Shown here one piece after another: positions 27,119 to 37,203 of a DNA stretch of 64,000 nucleotides. The notes beneath the pieces were generated by a model. That model made no database searches. It was not told the origin of the DNA and saw nothing but the letters and a program-made list of their open reading frames with translations. A program made the translations under genes and the position numbers. Each line of letters opens with the position of its first letter. Within the stretch, counting starts at the first letter, position 1. The DNA is taken from the NCBI GenBank assembly GCA_021647405.1, contig JAKIUU010000001.1, positions 102,625-166,624 of the forward strand, given 5' to 3'. The DNA comes from Flavobacteriaceae bacterium. GTDB taxonomy: Bacteria; Bacteroidota; Bacteroidia; Flavobacteriales; Flavobacteriaceae.

Positions 27119-27780
27119 TGATTAGCTTTTTAAAACGCAATAACAAACCTGATTTTTGGATCAAATATTTGGATAAATTTAAACCCAAATCCCCAAACAA
27201 AATTAGTAAAACACGCTTTGTGGTTTTTGATACCGAAACAACAGGTTTAGAACCAGCAACCGACAGAATTTTATCAATAGGTGCTATAGCTGTTAAAAAT
27301 AATAACATTTTGGTTGCAGATAGTTTTGAAATCTATATAAAACAAGAAAAATTTAACAGAGATACTGTAAAAATTCATGGCATTTTAAAACAAGGACATC
27401 TAAAAAAAACGACAGAAATTGAAGCCCTAGAAATGTTTTTAAATTTTATTGGCAATTCGGTTTTGGTAGCGCACCACATCGGTTTTGATTTAAAAATGAT
27501 AAACACAGCCCTTAAACGGATGAATTTGGGGCGGCTTAAAAATAAAACCATTGACACAGGTGTACTTTATAAAAAATTAAACGACAAAGAAAATAAACAT
27601 TTCAGTTTAGATGTGTTATGCGACGCATTTAAAATTCCGAAACACGACAGACACACAGCGGCAGGTGATGCTTATTTAACTGCGCAACTATTCTTAAAAA
27701 TTCTATCTAAAATCAAGCAAGAGCGTACACTCCACTATTCTGATTTGTTCAGAAATTCAGAAAATAAAGGCTTGCTTTAA
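27118..27780 (+). CDS. DEDDh 3'-5' exonuclease (DnaQ-like)
   Basis: 220 residues. ExoI FDTETTGLEP (Asp and Glu, about residue 37), ExoII HHIGFDLKMIN (about 120) and ExoIII HDRHTAAGDAYLT (His and Asp, about 178) make a complete DEDDh set. It starts in a TAATG overlap with the DUF294 gene, hence translational coupling. The presence of a DnaQ-like nuclease next to an acetate module is recurrent but unexplained; it may act on a nucleotide or RNA rather than in replication. A hairpin terminator for the opposite-strand acs gene follows. Confidence 0.9.
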   Translation: MISFLKRNNKPDFWIKYLDKFKPKSPNKISKTRFVVFDTETTGLEPATDRILSIGAIAVKNNNILVADSFEIYIKQEKFNRDTVKIHGILKQGHLKKTTEIEALEMFLNFIGNSVLVAHHIGFDLKMINTALKRMNLGRLKNKTIDTGVLYKKLNDKENKHFSLDVLCDAFKIPKHDRHTAAGDAYLTAQLFLKILSKIKQERTLHYSDLFRNSENKGLL

Positions 27781-27781
27781 C

Positions 27782-27819
27782 AAAAAGCCCCAACAAATTC
27801 TTAAAACCTGTTAGGGCTT
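27782..27819 (-). terminator. Terminator of the acyl-CoA synthetase operon
   Basis: AAGCCCCAACA (27785-27795) and TGTTAGGGCTT (27809-27819) pair over 11 positions with one mismatch. On the minus strand the stem is followed by a run of T (AAAAA at 27782-27786 on plus). It may also stop plus-strand transcription from the exonuclease gene. Confidence 0.75.
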
Positions 27820-27832
27820 CACTCAATCAAAA

Positions 27833-30800
27833 TTAAACTGTTTGTTTTACCAAAGAGCCTTCCATAATAGCTTTTACCACATCTGGATTTAACAAAGTTG
27901 AAATATCTCCTAAATTTGATGTTTCATCTTCAGCAATTTTTCGTAAAATGCGGCGCATAATCTTACCAGAACGTGTTTTTGGCAATCCAGATACAAATTG
28001 AATTTTATCTAATTTAGCTATAGGACCAATTGTTCTTCTGATTAAATCGTTGATTTCATTTCTTAAGAAATCTTCGTTCTCAGGTTTTTCATATAAAATA
28101 ACATAGGCATATAAAGCATTTCCTTTTATGCTATGAGGATACCCTACAATAGCCGATTCAACAACGTTACTATGCTCATTAATAATATTTTCTATTGGGG
28201 CCGTTCCTAAATTATGACCTGATACAATAACCACATCATCAACACGACCCGTAATTCTGTAATTCCCTTCTAGATCTCTAAAAGCGCCGTCGCCTGTAAA
28301 GTATTTCCCTGGAAAGGCAGAAAAATAAGTATCTATATATCGTTTATGATTGCCATAAATGGTACGTGCCATTGATGGCCAAGGGTATTTAATACACAAA
28401 CGACCTTCGGCGGGATTCATATTTTGCTCTTCGCCCTCAGCATTCAATAAACAAGGCTGAATTCCGGGTAAAGGTCTGGTTGCAAATGTTGGTTTGGTTG
28501 GTGTAACACCGGCCAAAGGCGAAATCATAATACTCCCTGTTTCGGTTTGCCACCAGGTATCAACAATTGGTGATTTTTGTTTGCCGATTTTTTCGTCATA
28601 CCAATGCCAGGCCTCTTCGTTTATAGGTTCTCCAACAGTTCCTAAAACTTTGATAGAACTCATATCGTATTTTTCAGTAAATTCATTTCCTTGTGCGGCT
28701 AAAGCACGGATAGCTGTAGGAGCTGTATAGAATTGATTGACTTTATATTTCTCTACAATAGCCCAAAAACGACCATAATCTGGATAAGATGGAACCCCTT
28801 CGAACATCAAAGTAGTTGCACCAGCCGCTAAAGGACCGTAAACAATATAACTATGACCTGTAATCCAACCAATATCGGCAGTACAATAATAAACATCACC
28901 GTGTTGGTATTGGAAAACATTTCTAAAACTGTGCGCTGTTTGTACCATATAACCAGCACAAGTGTGCACCATGCCTTTTGGTTTTCCAGTTGACCCTGAT
29001 GTATATAAAATAAATAAAACATCTTCGGCATCCATAATTTCAGCTGGACAATTGGCATCAACTTTAGCTAATTCGTCGTGCCACCAAACATCACGACCCG
29101 CTTTCATAGTCACTTTAGAATCTATGCGTTTTAAAACGATAGATGTTTCAATAGTAGGACAGGTTTCTAAAGCTTCATCGGCAATAGCTTTTAAATCAAC
29201 CGCTTTAGCACCTCTATAAACGCCATCGGCGGTTAGAAGTACTTTACATTCGGAATCATTAATTCTAGTGGACAATGCCAAGGCAGAAAATCCTGCAAAT
29301 ACAACTGAATGAATAGCACCAATGCGTGCACAAGCCAAAACTGCAATAGCTAATTCGGGTACCATTTGCATATACAAACAAACACGATCGCCCTTTACAA
29401 CACCCTTACTTTTAAGAACATTGGCGAATTTATTTACCTCGACAGATAATTCGTTATAAGTAAAAGTTCTATTGGCTTCAGATGGTTCATTTGGTTCCCA
29501 AATAATGGCTAATTCATCACCGCGTTTTTCTAAATGACGGTCAATACAATTTTCTGTAATATTAAGTTTAGCGCCTTTAAACCATTCGAATTTGGCTTTT
29601 TCCCAATCGTATTCTAATACTTTATCCCATTTTCTGTGCCAATTGTAAGTATTGGCAATTTGCGCCCAATACCCTTCTGGATCGTTGACACTGTGCTGAT
29701 ATGATTTATAATATTTTATAAAGGAATCTATTTGTAAATCGTATAAAGTTTTCTTTTCTTCGATTTCAATATTTTTGAAAACACCAATTTTATGCAATCT
29801 ATATTCGTGAACGATTTCATTAATAATTTCTGGATCGTCAATTGTAGATGGAATTGTATATGCTATGCCATCTGCAATATTGCGTAATAATTTCCTCAGA
29901 ATTTTACCGGAACGTGTTTTTGGTAAACGTTTAACAATCATCACTTTTCTCAAGGATGCCACGGCTCCTATAGTTTTTCTTACATCTTGAACAATATTGT
30001 ATTCTAATTCAAAACTAGAAACATAATCTCCCGATTTTAGAACAGCTAATGCTAGGGGAACTTGTCCTTTTAATTCATCGGCTATACCGAAAACAGCACA
30101 TTCTGCTACAGAAGGATTTGACGCTACTACTTCTTCCATTTCGGCAGTAGAGAGTCTGTGACCCGCTACATTTATAACATCATCTATTCTGCCTGTTATA
30201 TAAACATAACCATCATCATCTTTATAACCACCATCTCCAGCTAAATAATAACCGTCAAATCGTTTTAAATAACCCTCAATAAATCGGGGTGTATTATTCC
30301 AAATGTCATAAATATTTCCAGGAGGTAGTGGTAATTTAACAACAACAATACCTTCTTGATTTGGGCCTAATTCTTCGCCCTCTGCATTTAATATTTGAAT
30401 ATCGTATCCACCTACTGGTTTAGCCGCAGAACCTGCTTTTACAGGCAAAGCTTCTACACCCATCATATTTGACAACATAGGCCAACCAGACTCCGTTTGC
30501 CACCAATGGTCTATAACAGGAATGTTTAATTTATCTTCGAGCCAATGTAAGGTTGAAGCGTCGCAACGTTCTCCGGCAAGGAATTGATATTTAAGACAAC
30601 TTAAATCGTAATTTGCCATCAAATCGCCATCGGGATCTTCTTTAATAATCGCTCTGATAGCCGTTGGTGCCGTAAACATCACTTTGACATTATTCTCGCT
30701 AATCACACGCCAAAAAATACTGGCATCTGGTGTTTTTATCGGTTTCCCTTCAAAAACAATGGTAGTATTTCGGTTGATTAGTGGGCCATAAACAATATAA

Positions 30801-31666
30801 CTATGACCTACAACCCACCCCACATCTGAGGCAGCCCAATAAGTATCGCCTTCGTCAACACCATAGATATTTTTCATAGAATATTTTAAAGCGACTGCGT
30901 AACCGCCACTGTCTCTTAAAATACCTTTTGGTTTTCCGGTGGTACCCGATGTGTATAAAATATATAGCGGATCGTTAGCGTTCATGGCGACACAATCGGC
31001 TGGTTTTGCATTATTAACCAATTCTACATAATCTGTAAACCTATGATTTTCTACAGTTAAAGCGCCTAAATCGCGTTGTAAAAGGATTACTTTATCGGGC
31101 TTATGTGTGGCTAATTTTATGGCTTTATCTACTAAAGGTGTATAAGAAATAAGTCTATCTACTTCCATACCAGACGTCGCTGTAATTATGACTTTTGGTT
31201 TACAATCGTCAATTCTAATGGCTAATTCGTTAGGTGCAAATCCGCCAAACACAACTGAATGTATGGCGCCTATTCTGGCGCATGCCAACATTGCAAAAGC
31301 GGCATGCGGAATCATAGGCATATAAATTATAACGGTATCTCCTTTTGAAACGCCTAAATCGCGTAAGCCACCCGCTAAATGTTCTACTTCCCATTTTACG
31401 TCATTAAAAGTGAATTTTAGTTTTTGTTGTGTAACGGGGGAGTCATATATTATAGCTATTTGTTCGCCATAACCATCTTCAATATGTTTATCTATGGCTA
31501 GATAACTTAAATTTAAAGTGCCGTCTTTATACCATCGGTCAAAACCATTATCATCTTTAGACAAAATATTTGTCGGTTTTTTATACCAAGCTATATTTTC
31601 TGCTTGTTCTGCCCAAAAGGCTTCGGGATTTTGTATGCTATTATTGTGATGTTCTTTATAATTCAT
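27833..31666 (-). CDS. Double acyl-CoA synthetase: PrpE-like half fused to Acs-like half
   Basis: 1277 residues, twice the normal ~640. Residues 1 to about 625 are a full AMP-forming synthetase with P-loop ILYTSGTTGKPKG near 240 and catalytic PKTRSGKILRK near 584, followed by ADGIAYTIPSTIDDP, a tail typical of propionyl-CoA synthetase (PrpE). Residues about 650-1277 are a second full enzyme with ILYTSGSTGKPKG near 890, TWWQTETGSIMISP, and PKTRSGKIMRRILRK near 1229, typical of acetyl-CoA synthetase. The join (about 625-650) has no stop and a short charged linker. Both catalytic lysines are present. It would activate acetate and perhaps propionate. Co-directional with the two-component genes. 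Confidence 0.93.
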   Translation of the reverse strand: MNYKEHHNNSIQNPEAFWAEQAENIAWYKKPTNILSKDDNGFDRWYKDGTLNLSYLAIDKHIEDGYGEQIAIIYDSPVTQQKLKFTFNDVKWEVEHLAGGLRDLGVSKGDTVIIYMPMIPHAAFAMLACARIGAIHSVVFGGFAPNELAIRIDDCKPKVIITATSGMEVDRLISYTPLVDKAIKLATHKPDKVILLQRDLGALTVENHRFTDYVELVNNAKPADCVAMNANDPLYILYTSGTTGKPKGILRDSGGYAVALKYSMKNIYGVDEGDTYWAASDVGWVVGHSYIVYGPLINRNTTIVFEGKPIKTPDASIFWRVISENNVKVMFTAPTAIRAIIKEDPDGDLMANYDLSCLKYQFLAGERCDASTLHWLEDKLNIPVIDHWWQTESGWPMLSNMMGVEALPVKAGSAAKPVGGYDIQILNAEGEELGPNQEGIVVVKLPLPPGNIYDIWNNTPRFIEGYLKRFDGYYLAGDGGYKDDDGYVYITGRIDDVINVAGHRLSTAEMEEVVASNPSVAECAVFGIADELKGQVPLALAVLKSGDYVSSFELEYNIVQDVRKTIGAVASLRKVMIVKRLPKTRSGKILRKLLRNIADGIAYTIPSTIDDPEIINEIVHEYRLHKIGVFKNIEIEEKKTLYDLQIDSFIKYYKSYQHSVNDPEGYWAQIANTYNWHRKWDKVLEYDWEKAKFEWFKGAKLNITENCIDRHLEKRGDELAIIWEPNEPSEANRTFTYNELSVEVNKFANVLKSKGVVKGDRVCLYMQMVPELAIAVLACARIGAIHSVVFAGFSALALSTRINDSECKVLLTADGVYRGAKAVDLKAIADEALETCPTIETSIVLKRIDSKVTMKAGRDVWWHDELAKVDANCPAEIMDAEDVLFILYTSGSTGKPKGMVHTCAGYMVQTAHSFRNVFQYQHGDVYYCTADIGWITGHSYIVYGPLAAGATTLMFEGVPSYPDYGRFWAIVEKYKVNQFYTAPTAIRALAAQGNEFTEKYDMSSIKVLGTVGEPINEEAWHWYDEKIGKQKSPIVDTWWQTETGSIMISPLAGVTPTKPTFATRPLPGIQPCLLNAEGEEQNMNPAEGRLCIKYPWPSMARTIYGNHKRYIDTYFSAFPGKYFTGDGAFRDLEGNYRITGRVDDVVIVSGHNLGTAPIENIINEHSNVVESAIVGYPHSIKGNALYAYVILYEKPENEDFLRNEINDLIRRTIGPIAKLDKIQFVSGLPKTRSGKIMRRILRKIAEDETSNLGDISTLLNPDVVKAIMEGSLVKQTV

Positions 31667-31671
31667 GGTAA

Positions 31672-31887
31672 TTATTTTTTATTGTTAAATAATCCAAACC
31701 AAGATGGATTTAAAAATTTTAATTTTACCAATACCCATAAAATTAAGAGGGCAAATAATCCTAAGAAAATTGAGATTAAAAAATGACCTCTAAACATAGG
31801 TTCTATATATAATCGGCCCAATAGGGTAATGGTTATATATACTGTTATAAAAATGTCTGATGCAATAGGACTTAATCTTAGTTTCAT
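31672..31887 (-). CDS. Small two-helix membrane protein of the acetate module
   Basis: 71 residues: MKLRLSPIASDIFITVYITI, then two hydrophobic stretches separated by YIEPMFRGHF, and a Lys/Asn-rich end. No family recognised. It sits 5 bp before acs and 3 bp after the response regulator, so it is in the same operon; tight packing and good hydrophobic periodicity make it a real gene. It may be an accessory subunit of the transporter or the sensor kinase. Confidence 0.7.
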   Translation of the reverse strand: MKLRLSPIASDIFITVYITITLLGRLYIEPMFRGHFLISIFLGLFALLILWVLVKLKFLNPSWFGLFNNKK

Positions 31888-31890
31888 AAT

Positions 31891-32259
31891 TTAATTTTTG
31901 TTTAATAGATTGTTGACTTCTTTTACTAATTTCCTTGTAGAAAAGGGCTTGGCTATATATTTATCGGCACCCAATTGTAGGCCCAATTCAATATCTGTTA
32001 ATTTGTTTTTAGCCGAAAGCACAATAATTTTAATTTTTTTTAAATGCGGGCTTTCTTTTAAATATTTAAGCACTTGATAACCATCAACCTCTGGCATCAT
32101 AATATCTAATAAAATAATTTCAGGCAGACTTTCTTCAATAATTTCAATGGCCTCAGCACCATTACGTGCAATAAAGACTTCGAAATTTTCTTTTGTAAAA
32201 ACAAATTCCAATGACATTACAATATTAGGTTCGTCATCTACAATTAATATTTTTTTCAT
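31891..32259 (-). CDS. Single-domain response regulator
   Basis: 122 residues forming only a CheY-like receiver. Acidic pocket VDDE at residues 7-10, phospho-acceptor Asp52 in LLDIMMP, and Lys104 in YIAKPFS. There is no output domain, so it must act by protein contact or phosphotransfer. It starts 4 bp after the SSF-histidine kinase stop, its obvious partner. Confidence 0.93.
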   Translation of the reverse strand: MKKILIVDDEPNIVMSLEFVFTKENFEVFIARNGAEAIEIIEESLPEIILLDIMMPEVDGYQVLKYLKESPHLKKIKIIVLSAKNKLTDIELGLQLGADKYIAKPFSTRKLVKEVNNLLNKN

Positions 32260-32263
32260 TTTT

Positions 32264-34891
32264 TTAGTTATTTAAAGGTAAATTAAATGTTATTCTAGCA
32301 CCATTTGGATAAACATTTTCGGCCCAAATTTTTCCTTTATGTCGTTCAATAATTTGTTTGCTAATAGCCAAACCTAGTCCACTGCCAATAGGTTTAAGAA
32401 TATTCTTATTTTTTGATTGATAAAATTTACTAAAAATTGAAACTAAATCAGCTTTTTCAATACCTTTCCCATTGTCTTTAACAGAAATTTCTACAAGCAT
32501 CTGATTAATAATTGTACTTACAAATACTTTTCCTTCATTTTGGCTTGAAAATTTAATGGCATTAGAAAGCAGATTCATTATAACTTGCTGAATGCGATCA
32601 TCATCAAAAACAACATTGACATCAACAACTTTATCACATAAAATTTTAACACCTCTTTTGGCGGCTAACTGTCCAACTGCATTTATTGATTTATCAATGG
32701 TTTCTTTTATTGAGTGGGGTTTTAAATTGAGCTTTGTTTTACCTTGAGTTAATTTTTCTAAATCTAATATATTGTTAATTAACCTACTAACACGTTCGCT
32801 TTCGTTTAAAATACTTGTTAAGAATTTTTCTTTTGTAGGTTTGTCGATATCATTATTATCTAATAATATTTCTGAGAGCGCTCTAATAGATGTTATTGGT
32901 GTCTTCAACTCATGAGCTACGATGTCTAAAAATTCATCTTTTTGTTTATCGCGCTCTTTTAATTCTTTGTTAGATTCTTTTGCCTTTTGTGTTTCGTCTA
33001 ATATTTTTAAGACTTCCATCAAACTAATTTCTTCTTCTTTAACAACAGACGAAACTAAAATACGTGAAGATGCACTGCCAATACTTCCTGTTAAAAGTTT
33101 CTCTGAGAAATTAACCAATCGGGCATCTGCCAACTGGGTATCTTTATCAATATTATATTTCATAAAGAAGATATTCAGTGCGCGATCTGTTCTTTTTCGC
33201 CCTAAAAAGCGTGTCAATATTTTTTTAATATCCTTTACATAGGCCTCCCCTTTCCAAACATAAGCATCTTCGTGCAAGGTTGCATATTTAGTACTATCAA
33301 CAAACATTTCGGCAAAATTACGCTCTCTATAATTACTTAAAATATTTACCGAAACAACAGCATAAACCACAATATTTACAAACATACTCCAAAAAAAGGC
33401 ATGGGTAACAGGGTCAAATAATTGTAATCCGAATAAGTGATATGGTTTTAGCATTGTTATCCCAAATAAACCTTGACTTACAAATGATGAGGATATAATT
33501 TGCGAATCAATTGTAAAAGGCACAACAAGTGTATAAATAGTAACTGTAAATCCTGCTATAATACCCCATTTTGCGCCTTTTGCCGATCCTCTTCGCCACA
33601 TGAGTCCACCAAAAAAAGCAGGTGCCAATTGGGCTATAACCACAAATGAAATTAAACCAATAGAGACCAAAGACCTATCAAGTGTAAAACTTTTATAGAA
33701 GAAATAAGCAATTATAATCAATGAAAAAATGGCAATTCGTCTTATGTACTTAATTGATTCAATATTTTTTTCTGATTCATTCTGGCTAAATTTTCTTAAG
33801 AACCCATAGGGAATGATAAGATTATTACTCAACATTGTTGATAGTGCCAATGTAGATACAACAACCATAGAAATAGCTGCAGAAAAGCCCCCAAGAAATC
33901 CTACTAAAGCCAAAATATGATTGTTATTTCTTAATGGTAACATCAGCGTAAATAAATCGGCAGGAACATTTTGACCTTGAAAAGATATGTTACCGGCCCA
34001 AGCTATAAAAATGACGAATACATTAAATAATAAGAGGTATAACGGAAATAACCAAATAACTTTTTTTAGATATTTTTCGCGTTCATTTTCAATTACAGAA
34101 ACCTGAAACTGTCTTGGTAATAGCATTATGGCAATCATTGATAAAATACTCAATAAAAACCAGTTAAAACCATCTTCAGCATTCGAAATGCCTTGTTGTT
34201 CTTTAAAATTTGGCAGTAATGATGCTTGGCGAAAAATATCAGCGGGTCCGTCAAATAAATAAAAGGTTACATAGAGGCCTACAATCAAAAAGAAAAACAA
34301 TTTAATAATCGATTCTAAAGCCACAGCTGTAATAATGCCCTTATGCCTTTCGGTTGCATCGGTGTGCTGTGTGCCAAAAAATGCCGCAAATACACCCAAT
34401 AAGATAGCGATATAAAAAGTTGTGTCATTTATTATGCTACTGGCTACTAAATTATGATTGGTAATAACATTAAAAGTTTCTGAAATGGCTTTTAATTGTA
34501 ATGAGATATATGGTACAATAGCAAATAAACAAATTATGGTAACTAAGGCACCTAAAAAACGGTTGTTTCCGTAACGCAACGAAATAAAATCGGCCAATGA
34601 TGAAATTGAATTTGCTTTGGCTATTTTGATGATTTTTTTCATCAAAATAATCCAAGTAGGAATAATAATTACAGGACCTAAATAAATGGTTAAGAACTTT
34701 AATCCCGAGGTTGCTGCCAGACCTACACTTCCATAATAAGTCCAAGCTGTACAATATACAGCCAATGATAAAGTATAAATATAAGGATTATTTACCCATT
34801 TGCTTTTTGAATTTTTTTCTGCCAAATAGGCTACATAAAAAATAACCGATAGATAAATTACAATAACTAAAATAACTAAAAAACTACTCAT
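32264..34891 (-). CDS. Sodium:solute symporter-histidine kinase fusion (CbrA-like)
   Basis: 875 residues. Residues 1 to about 500 are an SSF transporter with around 13 helices (YTLSLAVYCTAWTYYGSVGL near residue 40). A linker (about 520-620) leads to HisKA with phospho-acceptor His in DIVAHELKTPITS near residue 658, then HATPase_c with NLLSNAIKFSS, DNGKGIE and GSGLGLAI. Unlike some CbrA/SSF kinases it has no C-terminal receiver; the adjacent single-domain regulator supplies it. In known relatives the SSF part binds or moves a substrate and reports on it to the kinase. Inference: it senses acetate or another short acid. Confidence 0.92.
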   Translation of the reverse strand: MSSFLVILVIVIYLSVIFYVAYLAEKNSKSKWVNNPYIYTLSLAVYCTAWTYYGSVGLAATSGLKFLTIYLGPVIIIPTWIILMKKIIKIAKANSISSLADFISLRYGNNRFLGALVTIICLFAIVPYISLQLKAISETFNVITNHNLVASSIINDTTFYIAILLGVFAAFFGTQHTDATERHKGIITAVALESIIKLFFFLIVGLYVTFYLFDGPADIFRQASLLPNFKEQQGISNAEDGFNWFLLSILSMIAIMLLPRQFQVSVIENEREKYLKKVIWLFPLYLLLFNVFVIFIAWAGNISFQGQNVPADLFTLMLPLRNNNHILALVGFLGGFSAAISMVVVSTLALSTMLSNNLIIPYGFLRKFSQNESEKNIESIKYIRRIAIFSLIIIAYFFYKSFTLDRSLVSIGLISFVVIAQLAPAFFGGLMWRRGSAKGAKWGIIAGFTVTIYTLVVPFTIDSQIISSSFVSQGLFGITMLKPYHLFGLQLFDPVTHAFFWSMFVNIVVYAVVSVNILSNYRERNFAEMFVDSTKYATLHEDAYVWKGEAYVKDIKKILTRFLGRKRTDRALNIFFMKYNIDKDTQLADARLVNFSEKLLTGSIGSASSRILVSSVVKEEEISLMEVLKILDETQKAKESNKELKERDKQKDEFLDIVAHELKTPITSIRALSEILLDNNDIDKPTKEKFLTSILNESERVSRLINNILDLEKLTQGKTKLNLKPHSIKETIDKSINAVGQLAAKRGVKILCDKVVDVNVVFDDDRIQQVIMNLLSNAIKFSSQNEGKVFVSTIINQMLVEISVKDNGKGIEKADLVSIFSKFYQSKNKNILKPIGSGLGLAISKQIIERHKGKIWAENVYPNGARITFNLPLNN

Positions 34892-35078
34892 AATATTTCT
34901 TTAGGATTTTATATGAAACAATAATATCTACCACCCAAATAAAGAAAATGTATAAATAGACAATAGGAAAGCCAAAAAAAGAAGCGCTGTTATTAAATAA
35001 TAACAATAATGGAAAATTAAATAAACTGAGCAAAATAAAAGACAGTACAATTAATTTTTGTTGGTGTCGTTTTTTCAT
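34884..35078 (-). CDS. Small two-helix membrane protein upstream of the SSF kinase
   Basis: From Met at 35078 (MKKRHQQKLIVLSFILL) the product is 64 residues with two hydrophobic helices; a longer frame to 35105 adds MFFLLKPYN and is less likely because the Lys/Arg start is a better cytosolic anchor. Its stop overlaps the kinase start by 8 bp, showing coupling. No family recognised with certainty; small DUF3311-type proteins often precede SSF transporters and have this shape. Confidence 0.65.
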   Translation of the reverse strand: MKKRHQQKLIVLSFILLSLFNFPLLLLFNNSASFFGFPIVYLYIFFIWVVDIIVSYKILKKYYE

Positions 35079-35154
35079 ATTATAGGGTTTTAAAAGAAAA
35101 AACAAGCAAATAGTTTTACTTATTATTCATTAAGCGAATCTATTTAATTCTTTT

Positions 35155-35192
35155 AAATAAAAACAGCACTAACTTATAAATTAGTGCTGTTT
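35155..35192 (-). terminator. Terminator after the ActP symporter gene
   Basis: A perfect 11-bp stem AACAGCACTAA (35162-35172)/TTAGTGCTGTT (35181-35191) with an 8-base loop. On the minus strand it is followed by TTTTTATTT. It separates the porin-DUF4212-ActP transcript from the downstream kinase-regulator-acs transcript. Confidence 0.88.
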
Positions 35193-35208
35193 AAATACTA
35201 ACTAACTA

Positions 35209-36915
35209 TTAATGAGCTTGTGCATCACCAGCTCCGGATGGAATTCTAATATCTTCAACTATTTCTTGTACTTCTTTAGGTGGAGCAGGTGTAAACTTGC
35301 TTACCACTAGAGATACTGCAAAGTTGAATAACATGGCTATAGTACCAAAGCCTTCTGGTGAAATTCCGAACCACCAATCAGCTTTAAGCGCACCTACTGC
35401 AGCTTTACCGCCGTCAAATAAGCCAAATTTAAATTTAAGCATATACCAAACCATTAAACTCAAACCTACTATCATACCAGATATTGCGCCTTCTTTGTTC
35501 ATTTTTTTGTAAAATATACCCATAATAATAGCTGGGAAGAAAGAGGCAGCAGCCAAACCAAATGCTAAGGCTACAACGGCCGCTACAAATCCTGGTGGAT
35601 GAATACCAAAATATCCAGCTACGACTACTGCTACACCTGCACTTATACGAGCTGCAAAAAGTTCGCCTCGTTCTGAGATGTCTGGTTTAATTATTTTCTT
35701 AATTAAATCGTGAGAAATTGAAGAAGCAATTACCAATAATAATCCAGCTGCTGTTGATAATGCTGCGGCTAAACCACCCGCACCAACTAATGCCACAACC
35801 CAATTGGGTAAATTGGCAATTTCTGGATTGGCCAATACCATGATATCACGGTCAATTTTCAATTCGTTTTTAGACTTATCTGCAACATATTGAACGATAC
35901 CGTCACCGTTTTTATCAGTGTATTTTAATAAGCCTGTTTTCTCCCAGTTGGCTACCCATTCTGGCAATTCTTTGTATTCTTTATTACTTACAGTTTCGAT
36001 TAAATTGGTTCTTGCAAATACAGCTACTGCAGGTACAGTTGTATAAAGAATGGCTATAAACAATAATGCCCAACCGGCTGATTTACGTGCATCGCTAACC
36101 TTAGGAACCGTAAAGAAACGTACAATCACGTGAGGCAAACCTGCTGTACCTACCATTAATGCAAAGGTAATGGCAAAGACATCAATCATTGATTTACTTC
36201 CCGATGTGTACTCTGTAAAGCCCAGATCTCGCGACAAGCCATCTAATTTATCTAATAAATAAACACCATCATGACCTGTACTACCAAATCCTAATTGTGG
36301 AATTGGATTGCCTGTCATTTGGATAGATATAAAAATAGCTGGCACCATAAAAGCAAAAATAAGCACACAATATTGTGCTACTTGCGTATAAGTAATTCCT
36401 TTCATACCACCTAAAACGGCGTAAAAGAATACAATTGCCATACCTATATAAACACCATTGCTAATATCTACTTCAAGATATCTTGAAAATACGATACCAA
36501 CACCGCGCATTTGTCCGGCTACATAAGTAAACGAAACAATTAGCGCCGCCAAAACAGCTACAACACGTGCTGTATTTGAGTAGTATCTATCTCCAATAAA
36601 ATCAGGTACTGTGTATTTTCCAAATTTTCTTAAATAAGGTGCTAATAAAAGTGCCAGAAGCACATAACCGCCAGTCCATCCCATTAAGTATACAGTACCA
36701 TCATATCCTGTAAAAGACACAATTCCTGCCAGTGAGATAAATGACGCTGCAGACATCCAGTCTGCTGCTGTAGCCATACCATTTAAGATTGGAGGCACAC
36801 CGCCGCCAGCTACATAAAATTCTTTAGACGTATTTGCGCGAGCCCAAATTGCAATTCCAATATAAAGTGCAAATGAAAGGCCAACAAGTATCCATGTCCA
36901 TGCTAATATTCCCAT
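35209..36915 (-). CDS. actP: ActP-like cation/acetate symporter (SSS family)
   Basis: 568 residues with about 13 helices. The N-terminus ends the first helix and continues with STSKEFYVAGGGVPP-type sequence (seen as NTSKEFYVAGGGVPPILNGM) and ATAADWMSAASFISLAG, which are the ActP/SSS signature. Between helices lies an acidic insert (KYTDKNGDGIVQYVADKS, about residue 340) that looks like an EF-hand-type calcium loop DKNGDGIVQ. It moves short-chain carboxylates with Na+ or H+. The DUF4212 partner precedes it by 22 bp. Confidence 0.93.
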   Translation of the reverse strand: MGILAWTWILVGLSFALYIGIAIWARANTSKEFYVAGGGVPPILNGMATAADWMSAASFISLAGIVSFTGYDGTVYLMGWTGGYVLLALLLAPYLRKFGKYTVPDFIGDRYYSNTARVVAVLAALIVSFTYVAGQMRGVGIVFSRYLEVDISNGVYIGMAIVFFYAVLGGMKGITYTQVAQYCVLIFAFMVPAIFISIQMTGNPIPQLGFGSTGHDGVYLLDKLDGLSRDLGFTEYTSGSKSMIDVFAITFALMVGTAGLPHVIVRFFTVPKVSDARKSAGWALLFIAILYTTVPAVAVFARTNLIETVSNKEYKELPEWVANWEKTGLLKYTDKNGDGIVQYVADKSKNELKIDRDIMVLANPEIANLPNWVVALVGAGGLAAALSTAAGLLLVIASSISHDLIKKIIKPDISERGELFAARISAGVAVVVAGYFGIHPPGFVAAVVALAFGLAAASFFPAIIMGIFYKKMNKEGAISGMIVGLSLMVWYMLKFKFGLFDGGKAAVGALKADWWFGISPEGFGTIAMLFNFAVSLVVSKFTPAPPKEVQEIVEDIRIPSGAGDAQAH

Positions 36916-36937
36916 AATTATAAATTTTTAAAGATTA

Positions 36938-37192
36938 TTATTCGTCAACACCATATTTTTTATCAAGTTCATTCATCCATTTAACATAGACGAAAATCAA
37001 GACAACAAATACATACATTGACCCTTGTTGTGCAAACCAAAAACCTAGTTTAAAGCCCGCAATTCTAATGGTATTTAATTGATCTACTAAAAAAATACCA
37101 AACACATAAGAAACTACAAACCATATACTTAGTAAAATTGCTAAATATCTAAGGTTTTCTTTCCAATACGCTTTTTTGTTTTTTTCTGTCAT
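36938..37192 (-). CDS. DUF4212 small symporter subunit
   Basis: 84 residues with two membrane helices: AYWKENLRYLAILLSIWFVV then FKLGFWFAQQGSMYVFVVLI. The WxxNLR-L...I-W and G-x-W-x-AQQG-x-x-Y motifs are typical of DUF4212, the obligate small partner of a subset of SSS symporters (established co-occurrence). It lies between the porin and ActP. Confidence 0.93.
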   Translation of the reverse strand: MTEKNKKAYWKENLRYLAILLSIWFVVSYVFGIFLVDQLNTIRIAGFKLGFWFAQQGSMYVFVVLIFVYVKWMNELDKKYGVDE

Positions 37193-37203
37193 AATATAAA
37201 TTT

